The translations under genes and the position numbers were made by a program. This document shows, one piece after another, positions 45,276-58,915 of a stretch of 64,000 nt of DNA (within the stretch, counting starts at the first letter, position 1; the number at the start of each line of letters is the position of its first letter). The notes under the pieces are model-generated. The model ran no database searches, had not been told where the DNA came from, and was given only the letters and a program-made list of their open reading frames with translations. Origin of the DNA: Capra hircus (Eukaryota; Chordata; Mammalia; Artiodactyla; Bovidae); assembly GCF_001704415.2 (NCBI RefSeq), contig NC_030814.1, positions 67,697,121-67,761,120 on the forward strand. Direction: 5' to 3'.

Positions 45276-46717
45276 CTGTTGTTCAGTCCCTCAGTCCTGT
45301 CCAATTCTTTGTGACCCTATGGACTGACTGCACGCAGCATGCCAGGCTTCCCTGTCCTTCACCATCTCCCAAAGTTTGCTCAAGCTCATGTCCGCTGAGT
45401 CGGTGATGCCATCCAACCACTTCATCCTCTGTCTCCCTCTTCTCCCCATGCCCTCAATCTTTCCCAGCATCAGGGGCTTTTCCAGTTGGCTTTTCCCATC
45501 AGGTGGCAAGGTATTGGAGTTTCAACTTCAGCATCAGTCCTTCCAATGAGTATTCAGGGATGATTTCCTTTAGGATTACTGGTTTGACCTCCTTGTTGCC
45601 CAAGGGACTCTCAAGAGTCTTCTCTAGTACCACAGTTCAAAAGCATCAATTCTTCAGCACCCAGCCTTCTTTATGGTCCAAATTTCACATCTGTACTTGA
45701 CTACTGGAAAAACCATAGCCTTGAATATGTGAACCTTTATCAGCAAAGTGATATCTCTGCTTTTTAATGGTAGGTTTGTCAAGCTTTTCTTCCATGAAGC
45801 AAGCATCTTCTAATTTCATAACTGCAGTCACCATTCACAGTGATTTTGGAGACCAAGAAAATTAAGTCTCTCACTGTTTCCATTTTTCACCATCTGTTTG
45901 CCATGAAGTGATGGAACCAAAATGCCATGATCTTAGTGTTTTGAATTTGGAGTTTTAAGCCAGCTTTTTCACTCTCCTCTTTCATCAAGTGGCTCTTTAG
46001 TTCCTCTTTGCTTTCTGCATAAGGGTGGTATCATCTGCATATCTGAGGTTATTGATATTTCTCCTGCAAGCTTGATTCCAGCTTGTGATTTATCCAGCCC
46101 AATGTTTTGTGTGATATACTCTACATATAAGTTAAATAAGCAGGGTGACAATGTGCAGTCTTGACATATTCCTTTCCCAGTTTTGAACCAGTCCATTATT
46201 CCATGTCTGGTTCTAACTGTTACTTCTTGACCAACATACAGGTTTCTCAGGAGGCAGGTAAGGTGGTCTGGTATTTCCATCTCTATAAGAATTTTCCAGT
46301 TTGTTGTAATCCAGACAGTCAAAGTCTTTCTTATAGTCAGTGAAGCAGAAGTAGGTATTTTTCTGGAATTCTCTTGCTTTTCCTGTGACCCAACAGATGT
46401 TGGCAATTTGATTTTTGGTTCCTCTGACTTTTTAAAATCCAGCTTGTGCATCTTGAAGTTCTTGGTTCAAGTACTGTTGAAGCCTAGCTTGAAGGATTTT
46501 GAGCATTACCTTCCTAGCATGTGAAATGAGCACAGTTGTGCAGTAGTTTGAACATTCTTTGGCATTGCTCTTCTTTGAGATTGGAATGAAAACTGACCTT
46601 TTCCTGTGGCCACTACTGAGTTTTCCAAATTTGATGGCATATTGAGTGCAGCCTTTTTATACTGTTCATGGAGTTTTTGTGGCAAGAATACTGGAGTGGT
46701 TTGCCGTTCCCTCCTCC
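45276..46717 (-). mobile_element. BovB LINE, long 3' fragment (first part)
   Basis: From the 3' end (gttgttcagtccctcagtcc) on the minus strand up to about cagcctttttatactgttca. The minus-strand frame 45969-46451 contains RT block sequence (NIGLDKSQAGIKLAGEI). It continues after a nested BovB at 47031. Confidence 0.9.
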
Positions 46718-47030
46718 AGGAGATCAAACCAGTCAATCCTAAGGGAAATCAGCCCTGAATATTCATTGGAAGGGCTGATGCTAAAACTGAATCTCCAATA
46801 CTTTGGCTACCTGATGTGAAGAGCCAACTCACTGGAAAAGACCCTGATGCTGGGAAAGACTCAAGGCAAAAGGAGAAGAGGGCAGCAGATGGTTGGATGG
46901 CATCAGTGATTCAATGGACATGAACTTAGTGAACTCTGGGAGATGGTAAGGGACAGGGAGGCCTGGTGTGCTGCAGTGGATGGGGGCACAAGGAATCAGA
47001 CACAACTTAGCGACTGAACAACAACAATGA
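46718..47030 (+). mobile_element. BovB 3' fragment nested in opposite orientation
   Basis: aggagatcaaaccagtcaat … gtgtgctgcagtggatgggg … gcgactgaacaacaacaatg is the BovB 3' end in plus orientation. It lies within a minus-strand BovB whose sequence resumes at 47031 (gcactttaacagaatcatct). Confidence 0.9.
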
Positions 47031-47215
47031 GTGAAGCACTTTAACAGAATCATCTTTTAGGATTTGAAATAGCTCAGCTGGAATTCTATCACCTGCATTA
47101 GCTTTGTTCATAGTAACGCTTCCTAAGGCTCACTTGACTTCACAGTCCAGGATACCTGGTTCTATGGGAGTGACCACACCATCATGGTTATCCAGGTCAT
47201 TAAGACCTTTTTTGC
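47031..47215 (-). mobile_element. BovB LINE (second part of the split copy)
   Basis: gaatcatcttttaggatttg … ccatcatggttatccaggtc; contiguous BovB sequence with the part ending near 46670, confirming the nested insertion. Confidence 0.88.
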
Positions 47216-47544
47216 TGATTCTACCTATAGGTATTTTTATTTGCTAAATCTAGTAGCACTGAGTTAGGATTTTGAGCATCCCTTGGCTGTATCCACTAGG
47301 GGCCAGAAGCAAACCACACCCCCTGTTCCACCAGTTATGATAACATCAGCTACAAATTGGTCCTTGCCATGGGTGCTTTCCATCTACTTCTACAAGGATT
47401 AAGTCATGTGCTGCTGCAGCCGCTGACCTTTAACACCCCCTGAAGGAGTTGAGGCTGGAGAGAAGAAATGGGGCATTCTGTGCTCAGAGAAAAACTGGCA
47501 GGACAGGTTCTTCAGATAGTTAGGTATTCTCAGGAGCTGATTTT

Positions 47545-47845
47545 ATGAGCCCAATTCTCATATAATCTCATATCTAGAAAAGCACCAAAATCCTTCACGG
47601 TGATGACTGTTTCTTGTGACTCGCAGAAGCTTCATGAAACTAGTAGAAACTTTTTGGAAAATATGTGCTCGATTGCAGGTACTCCCCCCATTACTAAAAT
47701 CACACATATACTGATCTTTCTCCCTTGCCTCTGTGGAGCAGTTTCTCAGAGGTATCTGAGGTGCCGTCTCCTGAACTGCAGTCCTCATTTTTGCCTCAAA
47801 TAAAACTTAACTCTTACATTGTGCCTTTTTTTTTTTTTTTAGTTG
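47545..47845 (+). mobile_element. Old ERV LTR-like relic
   Basis: ctctgtggagcagtttctca gaggtatctgagg…, then cctcaaataaaacttaac and a T-run, resembling the 3' half of an old mammalian ERV1 LTR. No internal region. The short frames here are not genes. Confidence 0.5.
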
Positions 47846-48499
47846 ACAACAACTAAAATTGTCTGCAGGTGCTCTGAAGGAGGTGGTGGGCAAAGTCCCC
47901 CTTCCACCCAGGATTACCCCCATCTCCTCCCTATACACACACTTTGAGACTCAGCTCCATAAGGTATATATGAGTGTACTTTACAGTAAAAGGTGCCTTG
48001 ACCTCCAAGGGATTTTCTAAACACAAAAATCCCTGGGACCAAATCGTGCTAAATATTCAAGAAGGGGGCCAAGTAGTAAAGATTCTGTATTGGCTTCTCT
48101 AAGTTGGCATTTCTCCATAAGGATTTTGGTTAGTGTAAAGTGTAAACCACCTAGGTCAGGAAAATAAGTCATCATCCTCATTTGTGAGATTCTGGAGCCA
48201 AGGGCACACTCGAGTTTGTCATTGTTTATTCCACAAATCTATATTGATGGCCTGCAAACAAGATACAGCAGAGAACAGAAAAGTTCTTATTCTCATTGGA
48301 GTCTCTTTTTAGTACAAGAGGCACTCAAGAAACAAATAGTCTCAAAGGTGATAGGTGCTGTGAAGAAAAAGGAAGTAAGTTAAGTGGGTAGATGAGTTCT
48401 GGGAGGGTGGGGTGCTATTTTAGGTAACATAAGTGCAGTGTTTCCTATCTTCCTTTGTTCCCCATACCTACATCTCATTCATTCACACATTAGGCAAGA

Positions 48500-49026
48500 T
48501 CTGTTGCAGTAAAAACAGAAATGAGTGAGTGGCCTTTGGCACATACTAGTCAAACAGGCCTGCAGGAGTTAAACAATCTTTGTTGTTCTTTAGCTGTTGC
48601 TACTAGCAAACACTTGTAGCTGAACTTGTCCTTCACAAACCTAATCACTCTCTGACTGATATATAGATTATACTCTGCACCTGGCATTCTTTGCCTCCTA
48701 CACTCTTGTAGCATTCTGCATTTCAAAAAGAAGGTCATGGGCCAATAACTTCAGGGTCACTAGACCCAGTTGCTGAGTTGCCTGATGGCAGCTGTGGCCA
48801 TTTTGAGACTACAGAAGAAAAAAAATAAAAAGCAAGACCTTTAAGAGAATATAAAACCTCTCCCTATTCCTGAGCAAGGGGGGCACAGCTCTTGAGGAGC
48901 TAGCCAGCTGTGTTTCCCTTTTCCTTGGCAAAAATAATAAAGCTACTCTTTTCTGTTTACCCCAAACTCTGTCTCTGTATTTCTATTTGGCATTGGCAGA
49001 CAGGGAGCCAAGTTTTTGGCAACACA
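48500..49026 (+). mobile_element. ERV LTR-like element, probably solo
   Basis: A TATA-like gaatataaaacctctcc (48847), a poly-A signal in aaaaataataaagctactc (48930), then a U5-like end (cccaaactctgtctctgtat … ttttggcaaca). This arrangement is that of a class I ERV LTR. The left border is uncertain and no target duplication was identified. Confidence 0.6.
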
Positions 49027-49800
49027 GCTACTGAATGCCCATTCTGTGATAGACACTGCTTACATTCCAGTGAGAGAAACAGATAATAAACAAACTGGTA
49101 AAATATGTGATATTTATTATAAGTGGAAAGTTCTATGGAGAAAATAAAATCAGAAAAGGGGGATGTTGTATCCTGTTTTAATAGTGTGGTCATGGAAAAT
49201 ATCCCTGAAAAAAATTATATTTGAGGGAAAAGCCAAAAGATGTGAAGAATAAGCCACTCAGAATTCAAGCAGGGAAATACTTGAGATGGGGAGAATAGCA
49301 TGTTCAAAGACCCTGAGGTGGGATGAACCCCAACACTTTGGAGGAATGGAATAGCTGCAGCTGAGTAAAGAAGGGGGATCAAAATAGTGAAGTTGGAGAG
49401 ATGACAAGTTATATGCCAGATATGTGGCCAGCCTCTGCATTCATTTAGGGTTCTAGTGGAGGAAGAATGCAGTCTGATGAAGCTTTTATAAGCGCCCTCT
49501 GAGGTGAAGCAAGAGCAAAGGACCAGACAGGAGGCTACTGCAGTGGTTCAGACCAGAGATGATAGTGACTTGGAAGGTGCGAATGGTGGAGCCAGAGAGA
49601 AATGTAGCGTTCGGAAAGTATTTTGCAAGTAGAGTCCAGATTTGCTTATGGATTGGATGTAGAACATGAGAGTAAGGAGTCAGGGAACACTCAAGGTTTG
49701 GGGCCTTCACAGGTGGAAGAATAGGGTTGTCATTGACTGAGAAGGGCAAGATGGCAGAAGGAGCAGGTTTGGTGGGAGATGAGGAGTCTGGTGTTAGATA
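49027..49800. other. Unassigned; old interspersed repeat-like
   Basis: Phrases such as ggaggctactgcagtggttc and agaccagagatgatagtgac recur in old mammalian repeats, but I cannot name the family. No gene seen. Confidence 0.35.
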
Positions 49801-49811
49801 CATAATCCTCA

Positions 49812-50494
49812 ACATTCAAAAAATTAAGATCATGGTATCCAGTCCCATCACTTCATGGCAAATAGGTGGGGAAAAAAATAAAAACAGTGACAGACTTAAT
49901 TTTCATGGGCTCCAAAATCACTGCGAACAGTGACTGCAGCCGTGAGATTAAAAGACGCTTGCTCCTTGGAAGAAAAGACATGACAAACCTAGACACGTAT
50001 TAAAAACCAAAGACATCACTTTGCTGACAAAGGTCTGCATACTCAAAGCTATGCTTTTTTCCAGTAGTCATGTGCACATTGAGGTTTAGCCCATAAAGAA
50101 GGCTGAGTGTCGAAGAATTAATGCTTTTGAACTGTGGTGCTGGAGAAGACTCTTGAGAGTCCCTTGGACAGCAAGGAGATCAAACCAGTCAATCCTAAAG
50201 GAAATCAACTCTGAGTATTCATTGGAAGGACTGATGCTGAAGTTGAAGCTCTGATAATTTGGCCACCTGATGGGAAGAACCAACTACTTGGAAAAGACCC
50301 TGATGCTGGGAAAGATTGAGACCAGGAGGAGAAGGGGGAGACAGAGGATGAAATGACTGGATGGTATCACTGACTCAATGGACTTGAGTTTGAGCAAACT
50401 CTGTAAGATAGTGAAGGACAGGGAAGCCTGGCGTGCTGCAGTCTATGGGGTTGCAAAAATCAGATATGACTGAGTGACTGAACAACAACAACAA
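49812..50494 (+). mobile_element. BovB LINE 3' copy with 11-bp target duplication
   Basis: acattcaaaaaattaagatc … to (aac)n. A perfect cataatcctca is found at 49801-49811 and 50495-50505. The 683-bp copy is 5' truncated and its frame is broken many times. Confidence 0.95.
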
Positions 50495-51719
50495 CATAAT
50501 CCTCATTCTTTTGGGACCTTGCTTCACAAGTTAGTGGAGGTGACTGACTGGCTTTCTTTTCTAGATGGAGAAATACTTACTCAACTCATACCCACCTCTG
50601 TCTTAATTGATGGTTAGGATCCTGAGCTAAGTCATATTCTCCTGCATAAATGCTCAGTAAAAATCTGAGATTTTGCCTGGATGACTGGTTTGTTACACTC
50701 AGAATTTATCTTCCTCATATAAATAATGAAAATATTCACAATCCCTGGCTGATTCATAGAGTTTAGCCTGGGAAGAATTACACGGAACCATACCCCTCCA
50801 TTCTAGATCCCCAATTCCTTGCTCCTCAGATAACAGAAAGGGTATGTGAAAGGATTTCACTATTCACACAGCAGTACATGTGCTGGCAACTGTGGCTCTT
50901 CATTCACAAATCACCTCAAATAGAGGATGGAGGACTCTGAGAATAAGAGGGCAACACTCTTCCAGAATAAACCTGCATACAAACCACTAGAAATATCAGA
51001 TCCCTCTTGTGGGATATTAGGATCATAGAGATCTGGGGGAGAGGGGGTCTAAGATACAGGGAGAAATAAGCAAAGATCAAAATTGAGAAGAAAATAACCA
51101 TGAAAAGATGGACTGAGGTGGAAAAGAGAAGAAAGGGGGACTGATGGGATAGTACCAGGGTCCTCCAAGTGAGCCCACCTAGTAACTCAGGTGCTCCCTC
51201 CTTGACTGATGTTACCTTAAAACAATAAAACAAGCAAGTATTTTACCAGCAAAAATGAGTTTATCGGTGGGCAGCAAAGAACTGCAATTATGGAGAACCA
51301 CATGCAAGTTCTATAAAATGAGAATAAACCTTTTATAGAAAAAAAGATGTTGGGATGGGCTGTTACAATAAGTCTACTGAAGTAGAGTGACTTTCCATTG
51401 GCTGAGTTGTGACAATGTCACGTTGGTTTTGCTGTTGCCAAACAAGGAGAAAAACATCGTTCTTTCTCATGCTGGCAGTGGGTAAAGTAGGGTCATTTCC
51501 AGCCAGAGATGCAAAGCAGGTGTCTTCCTATTGAGATTTATATTGACATGGAGTGGTATATGTGTGAAGCTTCCCATTCTGGCCTCCCAACTCTAACACA
51601 GTTCCCTTTTATTAATTTTGACACTCAGCTGCCTTCTCAGAGTACACTGAACGAATTTTTTAAAATAAACATTTCTTTGCTAGCGGTATTGGAGGTCTTA
51701 ACCAGCACTGTAGTATATT
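50495..51719. other. No gene recognised
   Basis: Unassigned DNA. A 105-codon minus-strand frame at 50916-51233 has no recognisable domain. Confidence 0.4.
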
Positions 51720-52010
51720 GATTGATGCTCCCTCAAAAGCTGTATCCACCCAGAACCTCAGAATATCAGCTTATTTGGGATAAGAGTCTTTGCAGATATG
51801 ATAAAGGTGAAGTGAAATCATCATGGATTATGGTGGGCCTTAAATCCAGTGATGAATGTCCTTGGTGTTTTTTGTCTTGTGGCTGCATCAGTTCAATCTC
51901 TGCCTCTTCAACATGTGTCTACGTGTGCCTTCTGCTTTTCTGTCTTTTTATAAGGACATCCATCATCTCACTTTTGTGCTTTAAGCTGTTGCTCATAGTA
52001 TTTTGGCAAA
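51720..52010 (+). mobile_element. MaLR (MLT1-like) LTR relic
   Basis: cttatttgggataagagtct ttgcagatatgataa, then catcatggattatggtgggc and cttaaatccagtgatgaatg follow the MLT1 consensus order. The second half looks like an inverted related segment. Ancient. Confidence 0.5.
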
Positions 52011-52559
52011 ACAAACAAAAAATGTGTTCTGTTAGTTGTCTAGGTTTAGGGCTCAGCATGGTGGAATCTTGGTTTTCATGTATTTTAAAATGTTAAAATC
52101 ACTTTTGTAGATTATTTTTATTTTAGCTAGAGCTTTTTTGATGGCTTTGGTTAAAGTTTAACTTTATTTCTTATTTCTCTTTAATACACTTTGTGCCGAA
52201 TTTTGTTGAGTTAGCATATGCTCACAGCGACTGGTATGAAATTTATCAATCCTTATATATGCTTCTGAGTATAACTCAGTCAAACTTTCATTTATTGCAG
52301 AATTTTTATTATTGCTGTGTCCCATGAAAGTGAATTGAGCAAGGAGTAATGAGCTACGAAAACGCTACATAGACAGCGTGCTCAGTGCTTGCTCCTTTCA
52401 GCTTTTTATAATGTAGAGAGAATTCTGAGAGCATTCGCATCCAGAGAGCATTTGTCACCTAGGGAGCATTTTGATAATGTTACATGTGAATGCTAGCACG
52501 TGTAACTTTGTCAAAAATTAATTACAGATGTTTGAAGAGCCCATGTAGACATTTTCAGT
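52011..52559. other. No gene recognised
   Basis: Unassigned AT-rich DNA. Confidence 0.4.
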
Positions 52560-53880
52560 GCCTTGCTTGGAATTAAGTACATTAACAATATTTAAAATTT
52601 GAATTGGAGACTAAACAATATGCCACTAAATAACAAACAGGTCACTTAAGAAATCAAAGAGAAAATAAAAAATACCTAGAAACAAAAGACAATGAAAACC
52701 CAACCCTAAACCTATGAGATGCAGAAAAGCAGTGCTAAGAGGGAAGTTAATGGCAATACAATCCTACCTCAAGAAACATGAAAAAGTCTCAAACAACCTA
52801 GCCTTACACCTAAAGCAATTAGAGAAAGAACAACTCCCCCACCTCCCCCCGCCCCAAATCCTCAAAGTTAGTAGAAGAAAAGAAATTATAAATATCAGAG
52901 CAGAAATAAATGCAGGAGAAATGAAGAAAACAATAGCAAAGAGCGATAAAACTACAAGCTGCTTCTTTGAGAAGATAAACAAAATGGATTAACCATTGTG
53001 TTAAATCGCTTCAGTTGTGTCTGACTCTTTGCTACCGTATGGACGGTAGCCTGTCAGGCTCTTTTGTCCCCGGGATTCTCCAGGCAAGAACCCTGGAATG
53101 AGCTGCCATGCCCTTCTCCAGGGGATCTTCCCAACCTGGGGAGGGAATCCACATCTCTTACATCTCCTGCATTGCTAGGTGGGTTCTTTACCACTAGTGC
53201 CACACTAGCCTGACTCATTCAGAAAAAAGTGAGAAGGCGCAAATCAATAAAATTAGAAGTGAAGAAAGGAGAAATTACGATTGACACCACAGAAATACAA
53301 AGGATCATAAGAGACTACTACAAGCAACTATATGCCAATAAAATGGACAACCTCAAAGAAATGGACAAATGTTTAGAACAGTACAACCTTCCAAGTCTGA
53401 ACCAGGAAGCAATAGAAAATATGAACAGACCATTCACAAGCACTGAAATTGAAACTGTAATAAAAAATCTTCCAACAAACAAACGCCCAGGGCTGGATGT
53501 GACAGGTGAATTCTATCAAGCATTTAGATAAGAGTTAACACTTATCCTTCTCAAACTCTTCCAAAATTGCAGAGGGAGGAATATCCTCAAACTCATTCTA
53601 TGAGGCCACCGTCACTCTGATGTCAAAACCAGACATAATATTACACAAAAAAGAAAATTACAGTCCAGTATCAGTTAAGAACATAAATGCAAAAATCCCT
53701 GATGGAAAACTAGCAAATAGAATCCAATAATACATTAAAAGGATCATACACTACAATTGAATGAGGTTTACACCAGGGGTGCAAAGTGTATATATGCAAA
53801 TCAATCAATGTGATACACCACATTAACAAATGAAGAATGATGTAAAAAAATTGGGGATAAAAAGGAGGAAAAAACCTACA
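52560..53880 (+). mobile_element. Old L1 LINE ORF2 fragment, interrupted by a SINE
   Basis: Sense-strand ORF2 remnants: gaacagaccattcacaagcactg, the NLPTNKRPGLDVTGEFYQAF block (about 53466-53525) and gaatgaggtttacaccaggg. Frames are broken by stops. A SINE lies at 53000-53210. Confidence 0.88.
53000..53210 (-). mobile_element. Bov-tA SINE nested in L1
   Basis: Reverse complement of Bov-tA (gttaaatcgcttcagttgtg … caggcaagaaccctggaatg … ctttaccactagtgccacac). Confidence 0.9.
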
Positions 53881-56800
53881 TAATAGAATTAGAAAAATCA
53901 GCCCTTTAAACCAGAATTCTTTCTAAGATGTAAATTTTGAAATTGTCTTTAATTGAGAAATAGGATGTTTTAAAGAAAAAAAATTTGGAAAAAAAAAGTT
54001 TTAAATTTATTATCTTATAAGCAAATTTCAAATAAATCTGTTGTAGCTCATTTATAAATGAGCTTCAGGGGGTTGATGATTTTTTTAGGGTGTTTGTAAA
54101 AATGCCGTAAGACATATTTAAGGAGGAAAAGGAACATGAGGAATTAAACTTCTATCTTTATTTAAGTGATCACTGACCTTATTTCACGTGTATGCATATA
54201 CATCTACATGTGTATGTGTGCAATAAATTTTTACGTATTAAAATTATGTCTGCCAAGCGTGAACTAAATGACACTTTACCGTTGATGATGTTGATAAATA
54301 ACATTCAGTTATAGCTCAGCTACCTGAGCTTAAGCGTCAAGGCCTTCATTAGCCATGAGAAGAATCACAGGCTACTCAGCAATTAAGTATGCCACATGCA
54401 TGACATTACAGCTATATGGGACCACTAGCAGGTTAGTCATCTGTTCGTCAAGGTGTCTTATTTAGGGGAATGCATGAAGTTTTTAGGCAAGATGGCTCTG
54501 AAGAAAGAATCAGATGCCAAGTATAGAGTCAAACTAGAATCTCTTGCTATTAACAGGCCCAGGGCCACGAAGTGGCATTAACCAAGAGGCTGCTGTTTCC
54601 CCAAACTTGCTTGTTAACGGATGATACTGACTGTGATATACATGCTGATGAGAATTGAACTGATTGAATGCACTCTGTATGATTAAGGAGTTAATGTCCT
54701 ATGTAAAATTTAAAATTACTATTGGTAAAGAATATCCATGGAGATGATAAATACATGCACAATTAAACATAATGTGTATTATGTAACACCAAGAATACAA
54801 TGTACATCCTTATGGTAATATTATATTTATTATATATAGTATTAATTCCATGATACTTATGTATGACAACATATAGTATATACTATACAAAATTAAACAT
54901 ACATAGCATTAATAGAAATATTAGTGGGGAAAGACACGGAAACTTGGCATACAGAGGAATATGTTACTCTTTTTCACATCTTCTATATAGATATAGCACA
55001 TGAAAAGAGTTTTGAATACAAAGAGTTCATGTATTTAAAAAATATATATGTCCTTATATCTAAAAAATATTATTTATCCGAATTAAATATAGAGTCTGAC
55101 AATCCATGTATAATGCCCTTCCCTTCATTTAAACACTTGAAGGAGACATGGTCTCTAACTGCCGTGTTGACAATAGACGAGTAGGGGCCAGCAGATGCAA
55201 GGAGAGAAGCTGGGAGGCTACAGAGAAATCCAGACAGAAGACGGTCGTTGGGACCAGGATGGGAGCAGGGGAAGTGCTGAGAAGTAGAAAGTAGAGCTGA
55301 TGGAATCTGCTGATGTGAGTGTGAGAGGTGTCCAGAACGACCCCCTGCATTTTGTCTCGAGCAGCTGGAAGTGTGGGGATATTTTTATTTAAACTGGGAA
55401 GATAGCAAGTTTGGGCTGGGATGGACAGAAATTAGCAGATCAATTTGACCTATGTGAGGTGCTTATTAGATATCCCAGTAGACTCATGTAGATCTGCTGG
55501 CTAGACAGATAGACTGGGGTAGGCAGAATATAAATGGTATTGAAAGCTGCCAGCCTCAAGGAAAGCACAAACCATGTGGGTAAGTGGATTGGATTGCAGG
55601 GTATAAGTGGAGCTTCTTCCAGGCCACCTGTCCTCCCAATCAGGGAGGCTGAGCTGAGTGAACTTCAATATCTCAGTGGCCTCAATGCCTAACTGTGCAT
55701 GCAGGCCAGATCTCAGCTGCCAACCTGGAGAGAACAGGATTCTGGTCTCTCTGACATGGCCTGGGAGCCCAGACAATTCAGACAAATCTCAAAGAAGGAG
55801 CTTAGGGTTCTGTATTTAATTCAAGTTTCTGTTATGTGAAGATAAAACAGAAACGGGGTTGAACTCTTCCTGAAACACACTGATCTGCTCATAGTCTGGC
55901 AACAACCACTGAGTCACTCACAAATCATTCATTTTTATTAGAATAAGGCCCCTAAACTTGGACCTCTCCAACAGAAGCCAGGCCCCCCAGGCTATAGTTC
56001 CCAAATCTCTGTGTTTGTTCATTTCCCTGTAATTTAGCTCCTCCCACCTCACCCCAAAAGGGATATCAGAAAGTCACATTTCCAATTAAATGAGGGAACT
56101 GATTAACAGGGTTCTGAATAAAGCAAGAGTTGACTTTGTTTTTCCTGGTCCACCAAAGACAGACAGGAGTCTTTCTCCACCCTCATACCTAGGTTGCTGC
56201 TTCTCCTTCAGCAGCTTTCTCAGGGTCAGAGTCCATCAGTCACAGCATCCTCAAAGGTAGTCTTGCCACAGATTTGCTGCCTTGAGAAGCAGACCCCTCG
56301 CTGCTCACATCCTCCCCCTTATATTTTATACCCAAGTGTGTGTTCAGTTGGGCTGGCAATATGGCCTCTGCATGTATGGGGGCCACTCATACCAAAAAGC
56401 ACTAACACTGCAGGATTGGGACTGGTCTCCATGAAGTCAGAGCAAAACTAGATAGCAGCCACAGTCGCACCCCTCTGGCTGCTTTCTGTTTGAATTCCCA
56501 ATTAACAGCATGTTGTTGGGGATCCCCAAGACAATTCTCAGCTTCAATAGAAGGATTCACAGAACTGAGAAAATTTTTTATATTAATTGCTATGGTTTAT
56601 TACAGTGGAAGGATACAGAGTAAAGTAAGTAACAGGGTCCAGATTCCCCCCAAAACATACAGGGCCCTGAAAAGACCAGGAGCAGGCTTCTCTCCTGGTG
56701 GAGTCATACAAACAGTGCTTAGTTCTCCAGTGATGACAACACAAAATACTATCATCCAGAAAAGCTCACCTGAGCCTTGATGTTCAGAGTTTTATGGAAG

Positions 56801-57236
56801 TTTTTATGGTTGACCTTAGTCTCCAGCCCTTGCAGAGGTCAAGTTGACACTGCATGGCCCAAGGTACCCAATATAACTCAAGTTATTGTTGTAGACTATA
56901 TGAGGTGGCCCAAGCCCCAGGCAAACAAAGACTCTCTTATCAGACAAGTTATTCCAAGTTCTTATAAGTTACCTCCCAAGAGCCAGGCAAAGCCTTCTTT
57001 GGAATGTGCAAGGTTTGGAAGCTCCAGACCTCTTTAGTCTTTCATGCCTAGACCTCATAAAGGGCTTAGAAACTTTCATTTCATTGGTCATTTCCTAGAA
57101 AAGAAGAAATTAGCTGTAAAGACTTTGGATACAAGGGGTTGGACTTTTCTTCAAAACATATTTTAAAAGTATCTCTGATGATTTTCTTGTGACTTTCCAT
57201 CAAAGCACATAATTCTTATTAAGCAAAAGGAATCAT
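53881..57236. other. No gene recognised; possible LTR-like relic at 56500-57050
   Basis: Mostly unassigned DNA. The stretch gcatgttgttggggatcccc … gctatggtttattacagtgg … catacaaacagtgcttagtt looks like an ancient LTR-type repeat on the minus strand, at low confidence. The short frames at 55501-57037 resemble no known protein. Confidence 0.4.
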
Positions 57237-57420
57237 GGGGCCTCCCTGGTGGACCAGCGATTAAGAATCCACCAGCCAATGCAGGGCACACGGGTCTAGG
57301 AAGATTCCACAAGCCTCGAGGCGATTAAGCCCATGCGCTGCAAATGCTGAACCTGCAACTAGAGAAAGCCTGCACACAGCACCAAAGATGCAGAGCAGCC
57401 AAAATATATAATTAATATTT
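57237..57420 (+). mobile_element. CHR-type tRNA SINE
   Basis: ggggcctccctggtggacca gcgattaagaatcc…, then acgggtctaggaagattcca and aagcccatgcgctgcaaatg, with tail caaagatgcagagcagccaa followed by an A/T-rich end. This is the cetartiodactyl CHR family, distinct from Bov-tA. Confidence 0.85.
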
Positions 57421-58629
57421 TAAAAAGAATGATAAGTTACTGAATCAAAATCTTCAAAATTTACAAGAGGAAACTCAAAAAATTTACCCCATATTCCACT
57501 CTCATAATTACAGAGTTTCCCAGAAATATCTGTGACACAGCCAATCCACATAGTCCTTACCCTCTGGGTCTCCCTGATATCTGGCCCCAGGGTCGACACC
57601 TAGAAGAAAGTACAGTGTGAGCATCTCTCAGGCTAGTGGGCTGCAGGCAGGGATTCCCCGTCCTTCAGAGAACCATTAATGTCCAACATTTTGAAAAATG
57701 AAATGGAAGACAAGATGAAATTCAGGCATCACACCTGGTAGAGGCAGATTCTGTATACCTTCTATTTCAGTTATGTTAACTGTAAGTATGAGTGTCTGTG
57801 TGTGTGACTGTGTAAGTATAGGAGAGTGTGTGAGGAGGTGTGTGTACATGAGTGGGCTGGGTCCTTTCTTGACGTATATTACTCTTATGGCCCTTTGGCT
57901 GGTTGGAAGAAGCATGGTTAAGTGGTGAAGGATAAAAGTCAAGGGCCCAGAGGCCTGGCTTTGAGTCCCGGCCCTGCATCTTAGGGATTTCATGACTCTG
58001 GGTAATTTTCTTGATCTCACTGAGTTTTAATTTCTTTAAAAAAAAAAAAAAAGTAACTACCTCAAGGTTATCATAAAGACTGATTAAAAATTAAATGTAA
58101 AGCATCTAGTACCATGCCTGGCTCAGTAAGTACTATTTATTTTATTTTCATCATTCTTATTACTGTTGCTATTATTATAGATCATGGTCAAACATGAGAA
58201 ACAGTGTTAGAAATAGTAACCTAGACGATAGGATTAACAAAGCCAAAGTCAGTGCCTTCCATCAAGCCAGCCTGATTTTTTAACACCTGAAGAAGGGATG
58301 GTGGTTTTGCATAACTCAAGCCTGAGGGATAGATGCTCACTTTAGGTCTGAGTTTCCCTGTGGGCAGTGAGTGGACAGACTTACTTCCCAAAGCAATGGC
58401 TGGACACTTGCCCAGGCTGGAACATTTCGTTTTTTGTAACACATGTTCCTCCCACCACCTCTTAACTCAGAACCTGTCTTTGCTAATCAAGTTTAACATC
58501 ATCATCAGTAACAAGACAGACTGACATCAGGTATCCCCTAATATAATGTTTTGGGAAGGACGCAACATCCTTTCTGTGACACTTGACCAGAATGCAAATC
58601 CTCATTTAACAATGAATAAAAAGCCAAAA

Positions 58630-58915
58630 AAAAAACCAACCCCAATCTGAGAGCCATTCACAGACTTAGAGAATAAACTTATGGTTACCAGGAGGAAGGG
58701 ATAGCTAAGGAGTTTGGGATGGACATGCACACTGCTGTAACAAACAAGGACTTACTGCATAGCACATGGATGTCTTCTCAGTGTTATGTGACAGCCTGGA
58801 TGGGAGAACGGTTTGGGGGAGAATGGATACACGTATATATATGGCTGAGTCCATTTGCTGTTCACCAGAAACAATTACAATGTTGTTAATTGGCTATACA
58901 AAATTTTTTTAAAAA
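58630..58915 (+). mobile_element. L1 3' UTR fragment (artiodactyl type)
   Basis: cagacttagagaataaactt atggttaccagg…, then tagcacatggatgtcttctc and gttaattggctatacaaaat match the artiodactyl L1 3' UTR. No ORF2 upstream. Confidence 0.75.

Noticed and set aside
53229..53531. 100-codon plus-strand frame
   Set aside because: Matches L1 ORF2 (the RPGLD region), part of an old LINE fragment.
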